From Marinibium conchae (GTDB lineage: Bacteria; Pseudomonadota; Gammaproteobacteria; Enterobacterales; Alteromonadaceae), in the NCBI RefSeq assembly GCF_015595035.1, contig NZ_JADNRN010000003.1, forward strand, positions 62,001 to 126,000: a DNA stretch of 64,000 nt, read 5' to 3'. Position numbers and translations under genes: made by a program. The notes under the pieces were generated by a model. The model saw nothing but the letters and a program-made list of their open reading frames with translations. It had not been told where the DNA came from and searched no databases. Positions 1-7,198 of the stretch are shown in pieces. Positions within the stretch are counted from its first letter, which is position 1, and each line of letters starts with the position of its first letter.

Positions 1-490
1 CGCACTCTTTAATAAGCCCTGCTTGATCGGGAACGTGCTCCACCACTTCAGCGTTGATTACCAAGTCGAAAGTGCTTCCGCTTGACGCCAAATCGCTTGA
101 TAAACAGTGACGATATTCAATATCTAAGCCCGAGGCTTGAGCATGCCTTCGAGCTACTTGCACACTCATTTCCGACGCATCAATTCCAGTTACCATAGCG
201 CCTAATTTGGCTAAAGGCTCACATACTAAACCACCACCGCTGCCAACATCCAATACACGTAAGCCCTGAAGCGGCATCTCACTGTCGAGGTTTCGACCAA
301 AGTGAGCGCATATTTGAGGTAGGAAGTAACTGATGCGCGCTTGGTTAAAGATCAATGCTGTTTTGTATTTACCGTTTGGATCCCACCAGCTCTCGGCTAG
401 AGCATCGAAGCGAGCGATTTCTTCAGAGGACACATTTGTATCACAATTTGAAGTATTTGAAATATTAGTAAGCTTACTCTTGTCTAACAT
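1..490 (-). CDS. ubiG: UbiG, ubiquinone biosynthesis O-methyltransferase (3' end cut by window)
   Basis: SAM-dependent O-methyltransferase that acts twice in ubiquinone synthesis. Reading leftwards from the ATG at 490, the N-terminal part carries the family hallmark RFDALAESWWDPNGKYK, followed by a NQARI segment and the SAM-binding motif I, LDVGSGGGLVCEPLAKLGA, then a motif II-like GIDAS and the VVEHV segment. About 163 residues are present of the roughly 240 expected, so the C-terminus lies outside the window. It is divergent from the DUF2237 gene that follows. The identification is firm because the WWDP signature is specific to this family. Confidence 0.93.
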   Translation of the reverse strand, partial: MLDKSKLTNISNTSNCDTNVSSEEIARFDALAESWWDPNGKYKTALIFNQARISYFLPQICAHFGRNLDSEMPLQGLRVLDVGSGGGLVCEPLAKLGAMVTGIDASEMSVQVARRHAQASGLDIEYRHCLSSDLASSGSTFDLVINAEVVEHVPDQAGLIKEC

Positions 491-557
491 CGTATAGATT
501 CTAATAAATATGATCGAGGTTGGTGTTTGTACGCCAATTGTCAGCGAAGGATTACTT

Positions 558-938
558 ATGGCAAATCAAAAAAACGTTTTGGGCAGCACATTAAAGTTAT
601 GTTGCGGTAATACCGGTTACACCAGAGAGGGCTTTTGTTACGTGCCAGAAGGCGACATAGGTAATCACAGTGTATGTGCCATCGTTACCGAAGAATTTCT
701 TCAATATAGCCTGTCTCGAGGAAATGATCTGATCTCTCCAAACCCTTTATATCAGTTCAAAGGTTTGAAGCCGGGTGATAAATGGTGTTTGTGTGCCATG
801 CGCTGGCGTGAGGCGCTGTTTATGGAAGTTGCTCCATACATCGATCTTGAAGCAACTAACGAAGCTGCGTTGGAAGTGATTCCCCTAGAAACGCTTCAAC
901 AATATAGTCACAAGAACATGCCCGCCCGAGCGACATGA
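558..938 (+). CDS. DUF2237 family protein
   Basis: A 126-residue protein of the DUF2237 family, whose function is unknown. The family signatures are visible: a CCGNTGYTREGFCYV segment near the N-terminus, an invariant-looking LSRGNDLISPNP, and GLKPGDKWCLCAMRWREA, followed by a short LEATNEAALEVI tail. The frame is open from 510, but I chose the ATG at 558: it has GAAGGA seven bases upstream, and the family usually begins near the conserved LGxxLxxCC region. The conserved cysteines suggest metal or redox chemistry, which is inference only. It is divergent from ubiG and convergent with the DUF4112 gene. Confidence 0.82.
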   Translation: MANQKNVLGSTLKLCCGNTGYTREGFCYVPEGDIGNHSVCAIVTEEFLQYSLSRGNDLISPNPLYQFKGLKPGDKWCLCAMRWREALFMEVAPYIDLEATNEAALEVIPLETLQQYSHKNMPARAT

Positions 939-965
939 GTAAACACTAGCAGGCCCAAATAAGCT

Positions 966-1412
966 TTAGGGCTTCTCTTTGAGGGCTTGTTTCGCTTCCC
1001 ACTCCTCGACTTTGCGGGCTGCCACAGCGTCAATTTCTGCTTTGTTCTGTTCTACCCACCACCGCTCCATTATTCTTACGTTTTTTTGGTTCGCTTTATA
1101 AAATAGGTCGACAATGTCGCCCACTAAAGGGATAAACCCTAAGCCAAAATCGATAAGACTATTGCGCAACATCACCGTGGTATGTGATTTCGGTAGACCA
1201 AGCTGGCGACCCAACTGCACAATGCGCAGTGAAGCCAAAAGCATGATCGTGTCGCCCACTCCGGGGATCAAGCCAATTAAGAAATCCAAACCCAGTCGAA
1301 TTTTAACAAAAGGGATGGGGATTGCAGTATCCAGTAAATTCGCTAAAGCCTGAGCTTGAAGCAAGGCACTAGGCGCTTTGAAATCATCTTTACCTATTGT
1401 TGGCTTACTCAT
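966..1412 (-). CDS. DUF4112 family small membrane protein
   Basis: A protein of about 148 residues with the DUF4112 pattern: a hydrophobic segment with the repeated G-x-IPGVGD type motif (GLIPGVGDTIMLL, residues ~50-62, and GFIPLVGDIVDLF about 40 residues later). The two Gly/Pro-rich hydrophobic halves suggest paired membrane or membrane-dipping segments, with a charged, Glu/Lys-rich C-terminal tail. I chose the second ATG (1412) because AGAGGG lies six bases before it, whereas the first ATG (1418) abuts that motif. It lies 12 bp downstream of hemH and is probably cotranscribed with it. Function is unknown. Confidence 0.8.
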   Translation of the reverse strand: MSKPTIGKDDFKAPSALLQAQALANLLDTAIPIPFVKIRLGLDFLIGLIPGVGDTIMLLASLRIVQLGRQLGLPKSHTTVMLRNSLIDFGLGFIPLVGDIVDLFYKANQKNVRIMERWWVEQNKAEIDAVAARKVEEWEAKQALKEKP

Positions 1413-1424
1413 ATACATCCCTCT

Positions 1425-2516
1425 TTATTTGGGTGCATCAAGTTTCTTTGCCGCAGCCATTCGTTGCTCGTAAACATCTGGCGTATCGAGCTGTGTATTC
1501 CAACCTTGTAGGTTGCTCTCAAGCAAATTCACCAACATATTGATGTGAGCGTCATCACTATTGAGTGCCTCAATATACTCATAACGCTCGCCGCCAGCCT
1601 CTTCAAAATACTCTCGGTTTTCCTCACCTATTTCTTCAATCGTTTCCAAGCAATCAGCGGAAAAGCCCGGGCACACAACTTGCACCGATTTAACGCCTTG
1701 CTCAGGTAAGCTTTTAAGCGTGTGGTCGGTATAAGGCTTTAACCACTCTTCCCTACCGAAACGAGACTGAAAGGTTGTCATGTATTCAGACTCTTGAAGC
1801 CCTAGCTCGGTCGCAATTAGACGAGAGGTTTTATGACACTCACAATGGTAAGGGTCACCGTTTAACAGGTAGCGTTTTGGTATGCCATGATAGGAAAAAA
1901 TCAGTTTGTCGGTGCGGGGGTGACTTTCCCAGTGTGCTCGAATCTTGTCGGCGACACATTTGATATATTCTGGGTTGTCGTGATAATGCGAAACGAAGCG
2001 TAAATCTGGCAACCATCTGCGTTGCATAAAGTCTTCGGCAACTGCGTCGAAAGTTGAGCCACTCGTTGATGCACAATATTGCGGGTAGAGTGGCAAAACA
2101 ACAATCTTCCGAGCGCCTTTTTCTAAAAGATTCGTCAGCGCAGTTGATACCGAGGGTTCGCCATAACGCATTGCGTAATCAACAATAACATTGGCACCGT
2201 ATTTTTCTTCTAACTTTGCTTCGATACCAGCGGCCTGATTCTTAGTGTGCACCAGCAACGGCGAACCTTCTTCAGTCCATACTGTACTATAGGCCTCGGC
2301 TGAACGCTTGGGACGAATGTTCAAAATAATCAGGTTGAGTATGCACCACCAAATCACCTTCGGCACTTCAACTACTCTTGGATCAGACAAAAACTGTTTC
2401 AGATATGGCTTCAAGGCCTGCTTACTTGGTGCTTCTGGGGTACCTAGATTTGAAACCAGCACACCAATCTTGTCGGCTTGTGCATGTGTAAATTCATTCT
2501 GACTTTTAAATTTCAT
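1425..2516 (-). CDS. hemH: Ferrochelatase HemH
   Basis: Inserts Fe(II) into protoporphyrin IX, the last step of haem synthesis, at the cytoplasmic face of the membrane. The 363-residue protein matches the family length. Visible features are the N-terminal LVSNLGTPEAPSK, the metal/porphyrin site SYHGIPKRYL with its conserved His, a downstream YHCECHKTSR segment, FQSRFGREEWLKPY, and the C-terminal VCPGFSADCLETIEEIGEE with its conserved catalytic Glu residues. The CECH cysteines recall bacterial ferrochelatases with a cysteine cluster, but I cannot say whether an Fe-S cluster is bound. The DUF4112 gene follows 12 bp downstream. Confidence 0.96.
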   Translation of the reverse strand: MKFKSQNEFTHAQADKIGVLVSNLGTPEAPSKQALKPYLKQFLSDPRVVEVPKVIWWCILNLIILNIRPKRSAEAYSTVWTEEGSPLLVHTKNQAAGIEAKLEEKYGANVIVDYAMRYGEPSVSTALTNLLEKGARKIVVLPLYPQYCASTSGSTFDAVAEDFMQRRWLPDLRFVSHYHDNPEYIKCVADKIRAHWESHPRTDKLIFSYHGIPKRYLLNGDPYHCECHKTSRLIATELGLQESEYMTTFQSRFGREEWLKPYTDHTLKSLPEQGVKSVQVVCPGFSADCLETIEEIGEENREYFEEAGGERYEYIEALNSDDAHINMLVNLLESNLQGWNTQLDTPDVYEQRMAAAKKLDAPK

Positions 2517-2607
2517 TCTTAATTACTAGCCCGCTGTCATATTTTTTCACTATGCTAAAACTACGATGATATTTGGTATTTAGCTCGTTTTAAGGCAGCT
2601 TTAATTT

Positions 2608-4218
2608 CTATGGTCCATAGTAGGTTTCTGCACCCGGCCCTACTGGAAGCCCTAGCAAAAATACCCAGATGTAGAACAAAATACTCCAGCCAACAATGAA
2701 AAACATCGAGTAAGGCAGCATCATCGCGATAAGCGTGCCCATCCCTAAGTTCTTTTGATATCGAGCGGCAATCGCCAATATCAAACCAAAATAACTCATC
2801 ATTGGGGAAATAACGTTGGTAACAGAATCACCTATTCGATAAGCCGCCTGAATTACTTCTGGCGAATAGCCAATTAGCATCAGCATTGGCACAAAAATAG
2901 GCGCTGTAACAGCCCATTGGGCGGATGCACTGCCGAGTGACAAATTCACAATTCCGCACATCATGATAAATAGCAAGAAGACTTCAGGGCCATCTAAGCC
3001 CGTGGCTTGTAAAAAGGTGGCTCCTTTCACTGCGAGTACTGTACCTAAATTAGTCCACTTGAAGAAGGCCACAAACTGCGCAGCAAAGAACACCAAGGTG
3101 ATATACAAGCCCATTGAACTCATGCTTTTGGCCATCGCATCAATGATGTCTTTATCATTTTTCATTGTGCCAGCCAGGCGACCATAAACAAAACCAGGAA
3201 GGGCGAAGGTAATGAAAATAAAGGCGACAATACCTTTTAAGAAAGGAGACCCCTTAACCTCGCCAGTTTCAGGGTTGCGCAATATACCGTTTTCCGGCAC
3301 AACCGTAAGCGCGAGTATGGCGCAAACTAGGAAAAACGTTACTCCGGCCCACTTCAATGCTCGTTTTTCTGTGGCGCTAGGCGCATCCATTTTTTGTTCG
3401 CCCAAATCAATCGACGCATCACTCGGGTTATAGACTCCCAAACGAGGCTCTACCACCTTCTCAGTAATAAATGCTCCCATGGCAGCAACCACGAAGGTAC
3501 TCACAAACATGAAATACCAATTTACTTCCGGACCAACAATGTAATCGGGATCTATCATGTGTGCAGCGGCTTCAGTAATACCTGATAACAAGGGATCGAC
3601 AGTACCTAAAAATAAGTTTGCACTATAACCTGCTGAAACACCGGCAAAAGCAGCCGCTAAGCCAGCGAGTGGGTGTCTTCCAAGCGAATGGAAAATCATC
3701 GCAGCCAAGGGAATTAAGACAACATAGCCAAGCTCAGAAGCGGTATTGGACACAATACCTGCAAACACAATAACAATGGTAACCATGCGTTTTGACGCGT
3801 TCATTACCATGGCGCGCATAGCAGCACTTAATAGACCAGAGTGTTCGGCAACAGACACACCTAACAAGGCCACTAATACAGTGCCTAAGGGAGCAAAGCC
3901 TGTGAAGTTGGTCACTAAGCCAGTTACGATACGGCTTAAACCCTCGGCATTCATCAAAGAAATTACTTCAATCATACCGTCAGGAGCTCGGCCAGAGGCA
4001 TCAATCGGCCTTGGGTCTGCGACACTCACATCGAAATAGCCCAAAATACCACTTAGGAAAACAATAAACGTGGCCAGTATTGCGAAAAGTGTAACCGGGT
4101 GCGGAAGTAAATTACCCAACCATTCTACTGTGGCTAAAAAGCGAGAAAACCAACCCGACTGTGCGATTGCTTGGGGGTTTGATGAAGATGAACCTGATGG
4201 GCTTTTGTTGCTACTCAA
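2608..4218 (-). CDS. AbgT-family transporter
   Basis: Polytopic inner-membrane protein of 536 residues in the AbgT (p-aminobenzoyl-glutamate / aryl compound) transporter family. Features include an N-terminal LPHPVTLFAILATF segment, a GYFDVSVADPRP loop, about ten to twelve hydrophobic helices, two re-entrant-type Gly/Ser-rich segments (for example NLSLGSASAQWAVTAPIFV) and the C-terminal DSVTNVISPMMSYF signature. AbgT homologues import p-aminobenzoyl-glutamate or export sulfonamide-like antimetabolites; which applies here cannot be read from sequence. The start is TTG at 4218, preceded by a GAGAG-type ribosome binding site; no other start lies near. It stands alone, with 91 bp to hemH. Confidence 0.88.
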   Translation of the reverse strand: MSSNKSPSGSSSSNPQAIAQSGWFSRFLATVEWLGNLLPHPVTLFAILATFIVFLSGILGYFDVSVADPRPIDASGRAPDGMIEVISLMNAEGLSRIVTGLVTNFTGFAPLGTVLVALLGVSVAEHSGLLSAAMRAMVMNASKRMVTIVIVFAGIVSNTASELGYVVLIPLAAMIFHSLGRHPLAGLAAAFAGVSAGYSANLFLGTVDPLLSGITEAAAHMIDPDYIVGPEVNWYFMFVSTFVVAAMGAFITEKVVEPRLGVYNPSDASIDLGEQKMDAPSATEKRALKWAGVTFFLVCAILALTVVPENGILRNPETGEVKGSPFLKGIVAFIFITFALPGFVYGRLAGTMKNDKDIIDAMAKSMSSMGLYITLVFFAAQFVAFFKWTNLGTVLAVKGATFLQATGLDGPEVFLLFIMMCGIVNLSLGSASAQWAVTAPIFVPMLMLIGYSPEVIQAAYRIGDSVTNVISPMMSYFGLILAIAARYQKNLGMGTLIAMMLPYSMFFIVGWSILFYIWVFLLGLPVGPGAETYYGP

Positions 4219-4389
4219 ATCTCACTCTCTTTATTATTGTTGTTATTATGGTGTTAAATTATACCGAAATTATGACCTCATGACATAAAAAATAATTACT
4301 GCATGTTTCTTACTCAAAATTTGGTTATAAAATTAACAAAAACAGAGTATGCTTAAATTTCAGTCAGGGTAATAATAAGGGTATTTATC

Positions 4390-4917
4390 ATGTCAGATAC
4401 AGCAGGGAAAGCAGACGCTATCGAAGCCAACTCACCAACAGACGACATGGAGCAACTTCGGCAACTCGTATTCGGTGATGCCCAGCGTAAACTTGAGGCC
4501 AAAATTGAAAGTGTAAATAACGAATTGACCGATGCCATCGATGCCCTTCGTCAATCTCAAGTAAGACAATTTGCAGAACTCCACGAAAGTATCAACGATA
4601 GCATAAGCAAACTCGACGCCAAACTCGATAGTATCGACGCTCATCATGAAGACAACCATAGCTCTCAACTGAAGGCAAATGAGCTGTTGCAGTCGCAAAT
4701 CGAAATGACTGAATCGGCAGGAAAAGATGATGCCGATGCGTTAAACGATAGAATCAACAAAGAAATGAGCGAATTAGCAGCGACTTTTGAAGACAAGTAT
4801 GCTGAAGCGATGAAAAAACTGGAACAGGTTACCCACGAACTCACCGATAGCAAAACTGACCGCAAAACCCTTGCGCGTTTGCTTGCAACAATGGCATCTA
4901 ATCTGGAAACAGATTAA
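4390..4917 (+). CDS. Coiled-coil protein, first gene of the GTPase/OmpA/c-di-GMP module
   Basis: A 175-residue hydrophilic, acidic, almost entirely helical protein with heptad-like spacing, predicted as a long cytoplasmic coiled coil. There is no signal peptide or membrane segment. Near the N-terminus it carries LRQLVFG (residues 23-29), closely resembling LRDIVIG at residues 18-24 of the next protein, so both may dock on a common partner. AAGGG lies about ten bases before the ATG. The downstream gene begins only 6 bp after the stop, so the two are translated from one operon. I do not recognise a named family; a structural or adaptor role is inferred from composition and context. Confidence 0.75.
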   Translation: MSDTAGKADAIEANSPTDDMEQLRQLVFGDAQRKLEAKIESVNNELTDAIDALRQSQVRQFAELHESINDSISKLDAKLDSIDAHHEDNHSSQLKANELLQSQIEMTESAGKDDADALNDRINKEMSELAATFEDKYAEAMKKLEQVTHELTDSKTDRKTLARLLATMASNLETD

Positions 4918-4923
4918 TCCGCT

Positions 4924-6690
4924 ATGCAGGATAAATCAAAGGCTGAGGCTCACAGTGAGCAACAGTTAGATAAATTACGCGACATTGTGATTGGGCAAAA
5001 GCTCGACCAGCACAAAGCTGAGATTCAGGCAGAGTCCCGAGAACAGCTTGCGAAGGTATTCACCGAAGCTTTACACGATCGTGAGGTTAAAGACGGCTCA
5101 GTGAATCGCGTTATTCAACCGATTGTTACAAAGGCCGTGGAAAAGTCGATTAAGAGCCAACGTAGCGATTTTATTGACTACTTGTACCCTCTCGTAGGCA
5201 GTTTGGTACGTAAGTCAGTAAGCGTATTCTTCACTGACTTTATCGAAAAAACCAACGACATTATAGAAAACAGTTTTACCTTGCAAGGCATGAAATGGCG
5301 TATAAGTGCTTGGCGCGCTGGAGTCTCATTTAGCGAATATATCGCGTCTCAAACATTTCTTTTCAAAGTTGAACAAGTGCTGCTCATTCACAAAGAAACA
5401 GGCGCGCTGCTTCAGTCTCTAGCTGCGAATAAGGGTGATGACAAAAATGCCGACTTGGTGTCGTCGATGCTAATCGCCATCAACGACTTTGTTGCCGACT
5501 CTTTTAAACTTGAAAATGCAAAGCATGACGATGGCGATGAACAAAGCCTTGATCAAATCAAGACTGATGACTTTACCCTGTTCATTCGAAAAGGGCCGCA
5601 TGTTGTGTTAGTCGCAGCGGTAAAAGGTAATATGTCACGCCAAGGACTGGAGCAATTACAGCTAAGCCTTGAGCAAATACAAAGCATTTATTTAGCTGAC
5701 TTACAAGCATTCAATGGCGACGTAAGCGCTTTTGAGTCAGCCACTGGTCTTCTTCAAGACTGTTTATTGGCAGAAGAGAAAACCGACCAAGAGAAGAGTA
5801 AAACACCTGTGTATGGTTGGCTGGTGTTGTCGGGAATAATGCTACTGCTTGCGTGGTATTTTTATGGTTGGTGGCAAACAACGCAAATCGTCAACAAAAT
5901 AGAGCAATTAAACCCACCCGCCGGCTTAGTGATACAAGAAGTTGAAACCCACGGTCGCTATGATATTGAAGTTAAGGTTTTTCGCGATCCGATTAGTATG
6001 TCGAGCGAAGATTGGTTAGCTCAAAATGACATAGACCTTACACTGCTAAGCATTTCTGAAATTTCTCTAATATCTTTGAACAACAAAGCGATCAAGCTTA
6101 AAGTTGAGCGACTCATGCAAGCTTACCCGACATTAAGCTTTGATCCTGAAATGGCACTCGTACGAGGCGAAATCGAAATCAGTGAATTCCAAGCCTTTTT
6201 GAATAAACTAAATACTATTCCAGGTATAGAGCAACTCAGTGTATCAACAGCCTCGGTAGACCTTATTCGCGAAGAGATTGACCTGAGTAACTCGAAGGAA
6301 GTTAATGAACAACTATTTATTCAGTTAGTAGGTGAAATCAGCAGCGTTCAGGTGATCTTTGAGAGTGGCGAGGCATCACTTCCTGCTGAACAATCGACTA
6401 ATTTAGATAAAGTGGCTGAGCTTTATTCCACTATAAGCCTATTAGCCGAGCAACTTCAGCGCAGTACCAACCTAGTGATTGTCGGCGCAAGCGACAGTAC
6501 CGGGGAAAAGAGCTATAATCTGCAGTTAAGTAGGCAGCGCTCATTAGCGGTCAGAAATGCACTGATTGAACGAGGCTTGCAAGCGGAACATATTTTTGCA
6601 GTGGGCGTGGGAGAGATTGATCTCCCAGGTGACATAAAATCTACACGTAAAGTACTGTTCAATGTAATGTTTGCTGAATTAAATGATTGA
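4924..6690 (+). CDS. Membrane-anchored OmpA-domain protein with cytoplasmic roadblock/longin-like region
   Basis: A 588-residue protein with an unusual layout. Residues 1-294 are cytoplasmic: LRDIVIG motif (18-24), a helical region, then WRISAWRAG (about 124-132) and, from about 148 to 262, a beta-alpha-beta pattern starting VEQVLLIHKETGALLQS that resembles roadblock/LC7 or longin platform domains. One transmembrane helix follows (about 296-318). Residues about 330-450 look BON-like, and 470-588 form an OmpA peptidoglycan-binding domain (NLQLSRQRSLAVRNALIERG). It would therefore link peptidoglycan across the inner membrane to the small GTPase encoded 9 bp downstream. The OmpA domain and TM helix are clear; the platform domain is my inference from pattern. 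Confidence 0.8.
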   Translation: MQDKSKAEAHSEQQLDKLRDIVIGQKLDQHKAEIQAESREQLAKVFTEALHDREVKDGSVNRVIQPIVTKAVEKSIKSQRSDFIDYLYPLVGSLVRKSVSVFFTDFIEKTNDIIENSFTLQGMKWRISAWRAGVSFSEYIASQTFLFKVEQVLLIHKETGALLQSLAANKGDDKNADLVSSMLIAINDFVADSFKLENAKHDDGDEQSLDQIKTDDFTLFIRKGPHVVLVAAVKGNMSRQGLEQLQLSLEQIQSIYLADLQAFNGDVSAFESATGLLQDCLLAEEKTDQEKSKTPVYGWLVLSGIMLLLAWYFYGWWQTTQIVNKIEQLNPPAGLVIQEVETHGRYDIEVKVFRDPISMSSEDWLAQNDIDLTLLSISEISLISLNNKAIKLKVERLMQAYPTLSFDPEMALVRGEIEISEFQAFLNKLNTIPGIEQLSVSTASVDLIREEIDLSNSKEVNEQLFIQLVGEISSVQVIFESGEASLPAEQSTNLDKVAELYSTISLLAEQLQRSTNLVIVGASDSTGEKSYNLQLSRQRSLAVRNALIERGLQAEHIFAVGVGEIDLPGDIKSTRKVLFNVMFAELND

Positions 6691-6699
6691 GTTGTCGAC

Positions 6700-7194
6700 A
6701 TGATGTTACAGAAAAAGATTTGTATTTTAGGTCCGACAGGAGTGGGCAAGACGAGCTTAGTAAAACAGTATGTTGAGGGTATTTTTTCTGAAAAGTACCT
6801 CACTAGTATAGGCGTGAAAATAGATAAAAAACGAGTCGACTTAAGCCCTACACCGGTACAAATGATGCTTTGGGACTTGGAAGGTATCGACAAGTATTGC
6901 GGTTTCAATCCTCGCTATTTAAGAGGTGCTGCAGCTTATATCATCGTAGCTGATCAAACTAGAACAACCTCTCTATCAGAGGCCATGGAAATACACAGTG
7001 AAGCGCGAAATCATACCGACGTTCCGGCCATCTTAGCCATCAACAAAAGTGACTTAACGGCCTCCAGCACTTGGGATGTAGCTAAAGTTGATGCACACAG
7101 CTCAGTATTTCATAAACGCTTTATCACCAGCGCGAAGAGTGGCGAGCAGGTTGAAGACATGTTTGCATTCATAGCGAAAACAATAACGGATTAA
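6700..7194 (+). CDS. Ras/Rab-like small GTPase
   Basis: A 164-residue single-domain G protein. The G motifs are in order: G1 GPTGVGKTS (11-19), switch I TSIG (35-38), G3 WDLEG (58-62), G4 NKSD (115-118) and G5 TSAK (143-146). The WD-xx-G form of G3 and the ETSAK-like G5 place it with Rab/Arf-type prokaryotic Ras-like proteins rather than TRAFAC translation GTPases. The residue after G3 is Ile instead of catalytic Gln, so intrinsic hydrolysis may be slow. There is no C-terminal cysteine for lipidation. It lies 9 bp after the OmpA-domain gene and 4 bp before the GGDEF-EAL gene, implying an operon in which it is the switch. Confidence 0.9.
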   Translation: MMLQKKICILGPTGVGKTSLVKQYVEGIFSEKYLTSIGVKIDKKRVDLSPTPVQMMLWDLEGIDKYCGFNPRYLRGAAAYIIVADQTRTTSLSEAMEIHSEARNHTDVPAILAINKSDLTASSTWDVAKVDAHSSVFHKRFITSAKSGEQVEDMFAFIAKTITD

Positions 7195-7198
7195 CAGC

